In this document: positions 16,901 through 23,359 of the stretch, in pieces
How positions within the stretch are numbered: position 1 is the first letter of the stretch
How the letters are laid out: each line of letters begins with the position of its first letter
Assembly (NCBI GenBank): GCA_044352985.1
Contig: JBILCU010000023.1
Location: forward strand, 1 to 23,359
From: JADJDM01 sp044352985
GTDB taxonomy: Bacteria > Bacteroidota > Bacteroidia > B-17B0 > Aurantibacillaceae
DNA length: 23,359 nt
Reading direction: 5' to 3'
Made by a program: the position numbers and the translations under genes
The notes under the pieces: generated by a model
Database searches by the model: none
What the model was told of the DNA's origin: nothing
What the model saw: only the letters and a program-made list of their open reading frames with translations

Positions 16901-17481
16901 AGCCCTGAGGAAATTCCATACAAAACAATAATCAACATTGCCCCCACAAATGATACAATGCTGCTTCTAAAATTTATAGCAAGCACATAGAGAATTACGC
17001 CGTTAATTATTGTGTTAGGAATTCCGAAAGCAAGTATTCCCATCCAGTGGCCTTGAAGGATTACAACTCCGTACCTTTCACTTTCGGTCCATGGCATCAG
17101 TGGGCCTAACAAAGCGCCTAATGAAACGCCCAAAAGTGGAATTACAGAGATGATAACAGCTCCGATAAATTTACCGAAGTAATAGTGATTTTTTTTAATG
17201 GGTGATGAAAATATGAACTGATACATTCCATATTGAAAATCACGGTTCGCGCTCGCGTTCATGAATGCCGTTGTCATTAGCAAACAAATCAAAGACATCA
17301 CACCGTAATAATTTTGAATTACGAAAGGTGAATTTTTATGTACACTTCCAATGCCACCCCCTATGGTTATTGAATCGGACGAAACTGCTCCAAAAATCAG
17401 CAGTGTGTTGATGCCCATGAAAATCCAAATCATGGGTGAGCGCAACCAATATTTTAATTCGTGTCTGATGAATTTCCACAT
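13909..17481 (-). CDS. ABC transporter permease fused to M1-type metallopeptidase
   Basis: This 1190-residue two-part protein has an N-terminal half (1-585) with about 12-13 membrane helices in two ABC-2 permease blocks (about 15-256 and 315-585). Both blocks have the short amphipathic start (WKFIRHELKYWLRSP; YMINFETKSILRNP) typical of ABC-2 exporters. The second half (about 590-1190) lies outside the membrane and contains a zinc peptidase domain with VVAHEMAHQYWAHQL (HExxH at 933-937) and a glutamate in WMSEGFSQYSAL (957). The HExxH-to-Glu spacing is 19 rather than the usual 18 of M1 enzymes. PGTMPYSEGIGFI (901-913) stands where M1 aminopeptidases have GAMEN. This fusion is a recognised Bacteroidota family (ABC permease/M1 aminopeptidase). 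The ATPase gene ends 19 bp upstream. Inference: the transporter moves a peptide or protein that the periplasmic domain trims or senses. Confidence 0.9.
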   Translation of the reverse strand: MWKFIRHELKYWLRSPMIWIFMGINTLLIFGAVSSDSITIGGGIGSVHKNSPFVIQNYYGVMSLICLLMTTAFMNASANRDFQYGMYQFIFSSPIKKNHYYFGKFIGAVIISVIPLLGVSLGALLGPLMPWTESERYGVVILQGHWMGILAFGIPNTIINGVILYVLAINFRSSIVSFVGAMLIIVLYGISSGLVSDIEKEWIAIITDPFGFRPFGILSKYMTVAEKNNQAVAMTGIFLINRLIWVGIAITILLVAYKRFSFTSKKEKAKKEKQTNNDELHQHSGIVQFPSSSTAGKFTLSSFLYMINFETKSILRNPTFIIITILGLLNLIGGLIYFTGGYGADQYPVTYDVVDTIRGNFNIFLIAIITFYSGLLVWKERDAKFNEIADATPVKTSLLFLSKLFAMINALGTVLLSTILLGMLAQTMMGYYDYKPEVYFHSLFFGDLLSYSFWVVSALLIHYLINNRYIAYFAFITFIILNSFLWGVFEVETNMVKFAQGPSVTYSDMNGFGPFTRSEFWFNVYWFLFCVILCFIIQAFYIRGQELKFSNRFRNAIKNLKHQSIALVTALVAFLICGGFVFYNTKVLNKIVASDEVERIQVDYETHYKKYEFIAQPKIYKVNHDIEINPQELSLSAKTTMWVKNTSGKKIDELHFTMPTEIDSVLISINDAKLKLRDNRCKYRIYSLNKVMQPNDSLRVEVTAIRLTKGFENQVSFTKLTQNGTFFNNGDICPSIGYNEGFEISDKNDRVKYKLPKKRRSPILNEGDTISRMKNYVTQDADWVDVETTISTSEDQIAIAPGSLIKEWKNGNRRYFQYKVDQPSLNFYSFISARYEVERKMFNGISMEVYYHKPHVFNVPNMMKSIVKSINYYTKKFGKYYHKQCRIIEFPRYASFAQAFPGTMPYSEGIGFITDLRDVKEEDIDFVFYVVAHEMAHQYWAHQLCGAKMQGSEWMSEGFSQYSALMVMEKEYGKDKMKKFLNYEMDGYLRGRSTEFEAERPIYKTEGQSYIHYQKASVLMYYLKEMIGEDNVNKAMKNLLEKYAYKKPPYATSLDAVREFRKVTPDSLQYLISDMFENITIFSNRVAETKVNKSGSKYVVSFSTISEKYLSDSLGREKPLPLNDYIDIGVFAKSEGAVPGKPLVMQRLKLTKEKNEFKFETTEEPYRVGIDPYNYLIDRIADDNLKKVRQ

Positions 17482-17500
17482 AATTTGCAGAGATAAAGTT

Positions 17501-18370
17501 TTATAATAATCCGTTTAATTTCGCAAAGAAAACATCTTCAAGATTTTCTTCTGCCATTTCAAATCCATTACCCGGAGCTGACTCAGAGAATGCGTGGATA
17601 AGTGGTTTACCCCCAACCAGTTTATTGGAAATAATTTTATATTCATTTTGATAGACGCTGAGTTCTTCTTTGCTCACTTTCTTTTCCCAAACTTTTCCGC
17701 GTATTTGCAACAGCGCCTCATCAGTGTCTCCACTGAAAACTACTTTTCCTTTGTCCATGATTGCCATTTGGGTGCAAAGTTCTCTCACATCCTGAACAAT
17801 ATGTGTAGACAAAATCACAATGATATTCTCGCCGATTTCACTTAGGATATTATAAAAACGATTTCGTTCTCCGGGATCGAGTCCTGCGGTTGGTTCATCT
17901 ACGATTACCAATTGAGGATTGCCAATTAAGCATTGCGCAATTCCAAAACGCTGACGCATCCCACCGGAATAACTGCTCACTGCTTTTTTTCTGTGTTCAA
18001 ATAAATTAACTTTTTGCAACAAAGCCTCTACCATTTGCTTACGCTCTCCGTTATTAGAGTAGCCTTTTAAGATGGCAAGATGATTTAATAAATCAACTGC
18101 AGATGTTCTGGGATATACGCCAAATTCCTGAGGGAGATAACCTAACACTTTTCTCACTTCATCTTTTTGTTTCAATACATCAATGTTTCCAAGTTGAACA
18201 TTTCCGCTATCTGCATCTTGTAAAGTGGCTAGCGTTCTCATTAGAGAAGATTTACCGGCGCCGTTGGGTCCGAGCAATCCAAACATTCCGGTGTTGATGT
18301 TAAGAGAAACATTGTTTAGAGCATGAACGCCGTTAGCGTATTGTTTATTCAGGTTTTCAATTGTAAGCAT
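17501..18370 (-). CDS. ABC transporter ATP-binding protein
   Basis: This 289-residue cytoplasmic ATPase powers the adjacent permease/peptidase. Walker A is GPNGAGKSS (34-42) and the Q-loop is LPQEFG (about 79-84). The signature is SSYSGGMRQRFGIAQ (about 137-151), Walker B is LVIVDEPTAGLDPG (about 159-172), and the H-loop is in LSTHIVQDV (about 193-201). A C-terminal extension of about 70 residues follows the D-loop region, as in many ABC-2 ATPases. The gene is 19 bp upstream of the permease, with nothing between, so one transcript encodes both. A 125-bp gap separates it from the M61 peptidase gene, leaving room for its own promoter; on the coding strand TTAATTTG in that gap is one mismatch from TAnnTTTG. 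The transported substrate is unknown. Confidence 0.95.
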   Translation of the reverse strand: MLTIENLNKQYANGVHALNNVSLNINTGMFGLLGPNGAGKSSLMRTLATLQDADSGNVQLGNIDVLKQKDEVRKVLGYLPQEFGVYPRTSAVDLLNHLAILKGYSNNGERKQMVEALLQKVNLFEHRKKAVSSYSGGMRQRFGIAQCLIGNPQLVIVDEPTAGLDPGERNRFYNILSEIGENIIVILSTHIVQDVRELCTQMAIMDKGKVVFSGDTDEALLQIRGKVWEKKVSKEELSVYQNEYKIISNKLVGGKPLIHAFSESAPGNGFEMAEENLEDVFFAKLNGLL

Positions 18371-18495
18371 GATGATTTATTTTTATTAGAAAAATTATTT
18401 CACAAATTAATTGATATATCATTTAGGAACTGACGCATCTAAGTTGTTTTAATAGTTTAATACTTAAGTTAAGCTTAAAATTTATTGTTCATCTA

Positions 18496-20337
18496 TTATT
18501 GATTTGACCACCTCAAAGCATGTCGTTTCTGTTTCATTCCATATTTTGCTTTTATTTCCAGTGTAATAAATTCTTTATTTCTCTTTACGCGCAGTTTTGC
18601 AACTTCCCCTTCTTTTAATTTTTTTCCATTAGGTTCGAATGCATCACGGTAATCGCTTACACTAATAACATCTCCGGGTTTAAAACCAGCCCATTCGTTA
18701 GCTCCTGTTTTCATAACAAGTTGCTCTAGACCTATTCCAATGGCTTTCAATTTAATATCATTATCCTTCTCAATTAAAGGAGATAACATGCCTGATTCCT
18801 GAAGCGAGTCGTGGTAACTGATGCCAATATAATTCAGTTGTTCATTTGGTTTCCATTGGTTTTTACCTTCTATATAAAGTGAAAAAAAGTTTTGTAAATC
18901 GGGATGAACTTCTTTTACAAATTCTGAGAAAAATAATTCTTCATCAAACGATTTGTTGGCCCCATATCTTGCATTCAGTGAAAGCATCACATCTATCAAT
19001 GTTTTTTTACCGGCAGTAAGACGCTGTATTTCTGCATCCAATAACATAGCTAAAACTGCGCCTCGCTGATAAACCTGGCCATAGTGTTTATGGTATTTAT
19101 CTTCGAGCACATTAGCACTCATCTCTGTAAACGACATTTCATTTACTGGAAATGATAATCCTTGAGAAAGTTTAGATTCCATTTCTCTTAAATATTCCTC
19201 TGGTGTATAAACACCACCTTTGTATTTGATAAGATTTGCGAAATACTCTGTTACTCCTTCATAAAGCCAAAGATGCTTACTCATAATTGGCTTCGTATAA
19301 TTAAAATTACCTATGTGCTGAGAATGTAAACCAAGAGGAGTAAGAATGTGCATAAATTCGTGAATAGCTGCCCCTGAAAGTTGATTATCGAGAGAAAGTT
19401 CCTTTATTGAAGAAGTGTTTGAGCCAAAGTCGGCGAGATAATACGTGGAAGAATTTCCATGCTCGAGCGCGCCCAATGCCAAAGAACGAAATTTTAAAGC
19501 GAGTTTAATTTTTTTGAACAATCCCATTTTTCCACTTAATGCTTTTCCTATTTCTTTTAAATCATCAACATACACAATGAAGGTGTAATTATCTACTGGT
19601 AAATCCGGTAAAAATGCATCTACAGCCTGCATATCGCGTTTGAGTGTTTCATAAAAATGTTTTGCCCTTGGAATTCCATTTACATCATAAACAGAAAGCG
19701 TAACCTTTGTTTTACCCACATAAAATTGAGCAGTGTCGGGAACGGAAAACATAATGGGACAATCCATTAATTGATGATAAGAATTTGCTCTGAAGTTTTG
19801 CTGGGTTTCACGCAGTTCGGTTTGTGGTAAAGATGTTGCTCCATAAAGAGAAGAAGGTTTGGCGATTTTAATTTCAATCGGATTAGATTCTTCACCTTCA
19901 AAAAATCCAAATATCCCACCGTTATTAAAAATAAAGTTTTTGCCTTCTACAAAATTGGTAACCACAGGACCAAAAATTGGATTTTTCTTTACTTTTTTAT
20001 CGAGAATATCTTCAACAGTATATTCAAGATACTTCAATTTCTCTGCATCCGAAATGATAAATGAATTGTTACCTTTTTTACTAACTTTTAACTTCTTGCC
20101 ATCTTCTGTTTTTGCATTCATTGAAAGAACAAAACGCCCAAAATCTTGTGTGTCGTAAGTTCCCGGAACAGTTGCAGGAAAGGAATAAGTTACCTGATCA
20201 GTTTGGGGTGATTTTGACAAAGTGAGTTTTACCGGTAAAACATCATTTTTAATTTTGTTTAAGTCGACTTCGTAGATATGTTGAGCAACTGAAATTTCAG
20301 CAAACAAAGTAGCCAGGATAATAATAATTTTTTTCAT
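18496..20337 (-). CDS. M61-family (glycyl aminopeptidase-like) metallopeptidase with PDZ domain
   Basis: This 613-residue exported peptidase has an N-terminal signal peptide MKKIIIILATLFAEISVAQ (cleavage near residue 19). An N-terminal beta domain (about 20-220) is followed by a thermolysin-like catalytic domain with the zinc motif HEFMHILTPLG (His326, Glu327, His330). The third ligand glutamate is in LWLYEGVTEYFA (Glu360). A C-terminal PDZ-like domain runs from about 510 to 595 (GLEQLVMKTG, FKPGDVISVSDYRDAF). M61 enzymes remove N-terminal residues, with a preference for glycine or alanine in characterised members, and act here in the periplasm or outer membrane space. It lies 125 bp upstream of the ABC pair and 32 bp downstream of the SGNH hydrolase gene. 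A decayed copy of its C-terminus lies beyond the ABC genes. Peptide handling in concert with the M1-type fusion is an inference from proximity. Confidence 0.9.
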   Translation of the reverse strand: MKKIIIILATLFAEISVAQHIYEVDLNKIKNDVLPVKLTLSKSPQTDQVTYSFPATVPGTYDTQDFGRFVLSMNAKTEDGKKLKVSKKGNNSFIISDAEKLKYLEYTVEDILDKKVKKNPIFGPVVTNFVEGKNFIFNNGGIFGFFEGEESNPIEIKIAKPSSLYGATSLPQTELRETQQNFRANSYHQLMDCPIMFSVPDTAQFYVGKTKVTLSVYDVNGIPRAKHFYETLKRDMQAVDAFLPDLPVDNYTFIVYVDDLKEIGKALSGKMGLFKKIKLALKFRSLALGALEHGNSSTYYLADFGSNTSSIKELSLDNQLSGAAIHEFMHILTPLGLHSQHIGNFNYTKPIMSKHLWLYEGVTEYFANLIKYKGGVYTPEEYLREMESKLSQGLSFPVNEMSFTEMSANVLEDKYHKHYGQVYQRGAVLAMLLDAEIQRLTAGKKTLIDVMLSLNARYGANKSFDEELFFSEFVKEVHPDLQNFFSLYIEGKNQWKPNEQLNYIGISYHDSLQESGMLSPLIEKDNDIKLKAIGIGLEQLVMKTGANEWAGFKPGDVISVSDYRDAFEPNGKKLKEGEVAKLRVKRNKEFITLEIKAKYGMKQKRHALRWSNQ

Positions 20338-20369
20338 TTTACAATATTCAATAATGTTATAAAAATAAT

Positions 20370-21644
20370 TTATTCCTTTATGATTTTAATGGGTTGACTG
20401 TTTTTTTCTAATGTTCGCAATAGATACAAACCATTTGGTAAATCTCTTAGATCTAAAATTATTTCATCATTCAATGTTCTACCTCTAAATATAATTTCAC
20501 CTGTAACCGAATAAAGTATGTAATTCATAGCTGATGAATTGTTAATGTTTTTAATGTAAACTATACCTTTAGAAGGGTTGGGGTAGGCTTTTAATTTTTC
20601 TAATTCGTTTTCGTTAATGCCGGTTGAACCGATTTGTATTTGAAAAGTAACCGTATCTGAAAATATACAATTTCTTGTTATTAAACTAACATTATAAATA
20701 CCACTTCCAACGTATGTATGATTTGGGTTTTGCTCTACCGAAGTATTCATGTCTCCAAAATTCCATAAATAATTAAGTGAATTATTAGTAGATGATATAG
20801 AAGAATTAATGAAAGATAGTGTGTTGCCAGATATTGAATAAGTAAAATCAGCGATTGGGTTATTTATGTATAAATTCCATCTTTCAGGGTTACTAAAAAT
20901 AGTTTGGTCGGAAATTGATTGATAGTATTGTGTTCTTGCAGAAGAAATTCCGGCATTAAAACTTAATCCTGTAGTAGGTAGTTTCCAAATATTACTAAAT
21001 ATTGTTAGTGCTGCCACATAACTGCCATCAATATTTGGATGACTATTATCTCCAGAATGTAAAACAAGATTTGTATCATTAAGTATATTTTGCCATACCA
21101 CACCTACTGTAGCACATTGAATGTTTAATTGTTCGCTTATTTCAAGATAGGCGCTAGTTAGTGAATCCTGCATATGATTAAAATTCACAAAGTTTGGACT
21201 GCAATAAGTATTATTTGGGTCACATTGCATTCCGCCAAATCTTCTACCCCAGGTCATGTAAGTGATTATTTTTGCGCAAGGATTGTATTGTTCAACTAAA
21301 GCTTTTATATCAGTGAGTGCTGGATACATATCGTTGTATCGATAATAATCAATTGTGGGTATTTGACTTTGTTCTTGAATGACAACATAATCCCAGTTGC
21401 CTTGACTTATTTTTGAAAATGTGGTTGCATCATTGAGGTGACTAGATATGGGGTATCCCCCAGGCATATTTGAATCAATGATTAGTGTTTTTCCAGCAGA
21501 ACCAGAAAGACTTTGAACAAGCTGTGGCAGATTGTTATATGATGTGTAACTATTCCCTAAAAATAGAACTCTTAGTGTGTCTTGTGCTAATAAATTATTA
21601 ATTGAAATTACTGTAAGAAGCAGAAGAATTAATTTAGTTTTCAT
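20370..21644 (-). CDS. Secreted SGNH/GDSL-type hydrolase with PKD domain and type IX sorting domain
   Basis: This 424-residue exported protein starts with a signal peptide (1-20, ending NNLLAQ). The SGNH-like catalytic domain covers about 22-225: block I is LFLGNSYTSYNNLP (nucleophile Ser32) and block V is GDNSHPNIDGSY (Asp199, His202). VIQEQSQIP (88-96) is the central conserved loop. This combination resembles SGNH esterases/lipases acting on polysaccharide or lipid esters. A PKD-like domain (about 264-340, with LWNFGD and HTYVGSGIYNVSL) follows, then a type A C-terminal sorting domain (about 350-424: AYPNPSKGIVYIKN, LPNGLYLLR). The latter directs the protein through the type IX secretion system to the cell surface or medium. 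It lies 32 bp from genes on both sides on the same strand, so it may share their transcript. The substrate is unknown. Confidence 0.88.
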   Translation of the reverse strand: MKTKLILLLLTVISINNLLAQDTLRVLFLGNSYTSYNNLPQLVQSLSGSAGKTLIIDSNMPGGYPISSHLNDATTFSKISQGNWDYVVIQEQSQIPTIDYYRYNDMYPALTDIKALVEQYNPCAKIITYMTWGRRFGGMQCDPNNTYCSPNFVNFNHMQDSLTSAYLEISEQLNIQCATVGVVWQNILNDTNLVLHSGDNSHPNIDGSYVAALTIFSNIWKLPTTGLSFNAGISSARTQYYQSISDQTIFSNPERWNLYINNPIADFTYSISGNTLSFINSSISSTNNSLNYLWNFGDMNTSVEQNPNHTYVGSGIYNVSLITRNCIFSDTVTFQIQIGSTGINENELEKLKAYPNPSKGIVYIKNINNSSAMNYILYSVTGEIIFRGRTLNDEIILDLRDLPNGLYLLRTLEKNSQPIKIIKE

Positions 21645-21676
21645 TTTTTATTGTTTTAACATTAATATCTTTTAAT

Positions 21677-23359
21677 TTAAAATTCACCCTTCATCACATC
21701 TACACCAATCGCATAGCCATAGATTTTTCCATTGGTATCTTTGTAAATCCTGATTTTGTTACAAGCCATTCCTAAATTAATTGGCGTCCACGTTAATCCG
21801 CCGTTTTTGGTTTCGTAGCCACTGTTCATAGCGCCTACAAAACCATGGTTTTCGTCAATAAAACCAATTCCAAATTCTCGCGCGCCAGCATCTTCCACCA
21901 AATTAATTTCTTTCCAGGTTTCACCGCCATCGGTTGTTTTGGCAATGCGTTGTTGTTTCACGTTTGGATCAGGGTTGTAAGATTGAATGGTAACATAGCC
22001 CACTTTTTCGCTTGGAAAAGAAACCTTCCAAGTCGTTTCAAATGGTCGATTGGATTGATAAACTTTCTTCCATGTTTTTCCTCCATCGCTCGTTTTTAAA
22101 ATTAAAGCATTCGATTTTTCTATATCTTCATCGGTAGCAGCGCATACAAAACCATTATTCTTATCAAACATTTTAATATCAAAGAGCATTTTACAGTCGT
22201 TGTTCATGCTATTGGATGTCCAGGTTAAACCGCCATCGTGTGAGACCATCATATTTGCCGGACTTCCAACGCGTCCAACTCCGTAAATATGAATTTTGTA
22301 ATCTATTTTTCCGTGATTGATGTATTGTTCTTTCACGATATCCATGGCACACAATCCTTTGACATAAGGTCCGGAATACGAAACCGGTGTCCACGTTTTA
22401 CCGCCATCAGTTGTTCCATAAAGCGGAATAGTATCCGTTACGTTTGGAAAATAGTCTGTTCCGACTGTTCCTGCAAAACCGCTTAAACTATCTACAAAGG
22501 CAATGCAGCGGAAAAATGTTCCTTTCTTTTCCAATTGTTTTTCCCAAGTTGTTCCTCCGTTTTGAGTATGATAAATGCTCCCGTAACCATTCACATACCA
22601 ACCTTCTTTTTCGTTGATAAAGGTTATATCATCTTGCTTTCCCGGATAACGATCGGTGGTTAATTTTCGCCAGCCTTTTTGCTCTGTTTTGACATCATCT
22701 TTTTTTGCTAATACTTCATTGCTCCACTGAACAGCAGACAGACCCACTTCTTGATTGTATTCATCAAATAATTTCTGAATCTGTCCATTTGAAAATTTAT
22801 TGTATGCCTCTTGCATTGTTCCTGATTTAGCAAAGTAATGATCTGTTAAAGGATATGATTTTAACGTAGCATTTCCAGGATGAAAATAATTTACCGTGTT
22901 CACAATTTGTTGATGGTCTGCCTTGGAGAAGGCCTGAAAATCGGATTCACCGAATTGCACTAATACTTTTGCTTTGGTATTTTTCCAATTTTCTAAATGA
23001 GGGTAATCCTGAATTTGTCTCCAATACTCTGCATTTCTCGAATAAATTTTTCCTTTGCCATCATATTCCCAGGTCGTTCGTAAGACACTATCCGACTTGG
23101 GATCTTTTGCAAGGTCTTCCAATTTTTCTTTCTTCACGAAATAACGATAATTCAAATCATATTGTTCCAACACTGATTTTTCTACTTCAATAGGATTCAT
23201 TCCTGCTAAAGCATTTTGGACGCGGTACATTTCGATTTGGTATTCAAACCAAGATTTAGCTGTTGTGCCATAAACAACAACGCCAGCAACTTGATGCTTT
23301 GCGCTAATAGCTGGAGCAACGATTCCGCCCATCGAATGACCAACAATAATAATTTGATT
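21677..23359 (-). CDS. Alpha/beta hydrolase fused to YCF48/BNR-type beta-propeller repeats, 5' end outside window
   Basis: The frame is open to the right edge. The last 27 bases encode NQIIIVGHS, which joins MGGIVAP to give the nucleophile elbow GHSMGG, so the ATG at 23332 is internal and the true start lies beyond the window. The hydrolase part continues to about 190 residues past the elbow, with a plausible catalytic aspartate in VQFGESDFQAF and histidine in LTDHYFAKSG. The rest (about 220-551) holds at least six Asp-box-like repeats with DGG/NGG-x-TW (TQNGGTTW, TTDGGKTW, SHDGGLTW, TSDGGKTW, TTDGGETW, TKNGGLTW), the signature of YCF48/photosystem II assembly-like beta-propellers. Hydrolase plus propeller in one chain is unusual. 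It heads the minus-strand cluster, 32 bp upstream of the SGNH hydrolase. The substrate is unknown; a signal peptide would be off-window. Confidence 0.88.
   Translation of the reverse strand, partial: NQIIIVGHSMGGIVAPAISAKHQVAGVVVYGTTAKSWFEYQIEMYRVQNALAGMNPIEVEKSVLEQYDLNYRYFVKKEKLEDLAKDPKSDSVLRTTWEYDGKGKIYSRNAEYWRQIQDYPHLENWKNTKAKVLVQFGESDFQAFSKADHQQIVNTVNYFHPGNATLKSYPLTDHYFAKSGTMQEAYNKFSNGQIQKLFDEYNQEVGLSAVQWSNEVLAKKDDVKTEQKGWRKLTTDRYPGKQDDITFINEKEGWYVNGYGSIYHTQNGGTTWEKQLEKKGTFFRCIAFVDSLSGFAGTVGTDYFPNVTDTIPLYGTTDGGKTWTPVSYSGPYVKGLCAMDIVKEQYINHGKIDYKIHIYGVGRVGSPANMMVSHDGGLTWTSNSMNNDCKMLFDIKMFDKNNGFVCAATDEDIEKSNALILKTSDGGKTWKKVYQSNRPFETTWKVSFPSEKVGYVTIQSYNPDPNVKQQRIAKTTDGGETWKEINLVEDAGAREFGIGFIDENHGFVGAMNSGYETKNGGLTWTPINLGMACNKIRIYKDTNGKIYGYAIGVDVMKGEF

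Noticed and set aside
21845..22486. Plus-strand open frames opposite the propeller repeats
   Set aside because: They lie entirely antisense to a well-supported repeat protein and have no family features; they are shadows of its codon pattern.

Overview
The window looks like chromosomal DNA of a member of the Bacteroidota, most likely a Flavobacteriia- or Sphingobacteriia-like organism. It is AT-rich and has almost no Shine-Dalgarno sequences. There is a Bacteroidota-type promoter (TTTG, 18 bp, TATATTTG) in front of acpP, a type IX secretion C-terminal sorting domain on one secreted enzyme, and several families typical of this phylum: the alternative GlmU-like protein, the ABC permease/M1 peptidase fusion, and 5'-nucleotidase domains on separate genes. 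The first 92 bases are almost pure C and read as a sequencing or assembly artefact at a contig end. The last gene runs off the right edge.

Region 1 (about 93-6971, + strand) is a core lipid and envelope block: a LOG-family phosphoribohydrolase (5' end missing), an LpxL/HtrB-like acyltransferase overlapping it by one base, a long-chain acyl-CoA synthetase, a GlmU-like left-handed beta-helix protein, then acpP-fabF-rnc. Together these supply acyl carrier protein, elongate fatty acids, activate free fatty acids and acylate membrane lipids. A small membrane protein with a PH-like domain (6960-7481, - strand) converges on rnc and overlaps its end.

Region 2 (7857-11147, + strand) has an unusual 5'-nucleotidase pair. 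The substrate-binding C-domain gene, a lipoprotein, comes first and overlaps the catalytic metallophosphatase gene, which carries a twin-arginine signal. dnaA follows and ends in a strong hairpin terminator at 11171-11207.

Region 3 (11208-13908) is looser. It holds a 162-bp fold-back miniature transposable element flanked by TTA duplications (11543-11704), a fatty acid hydroxylase/sterol desaturase, a nitroreductase-family protein, and a 577-bp stretch that contains the decayed C-terminus of an M61-type peptidase plus a second broken reading frame.

Region 4 (13909-23359, all - strand) is a peptide and export-related cluster. In transcription order it contains: an alpha/beta hydrolase fused to YCF48/BNR-type beta-propeller repeats (5' end outside the window), a secreted SGNH hydrolase with PKD and type IX sorting domains, an M61-family peptidase with a PDZ domain, an ABC ATPase, and a 1190-residue ABC permease fused to an M1-type metallopeptidase. 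The M61 remnant just past the permease gene suggests that the peptidase was once present on both sides of the ABC pair. I found no tRNA, rRNA, CRISPR array, prophage or classical defence system.
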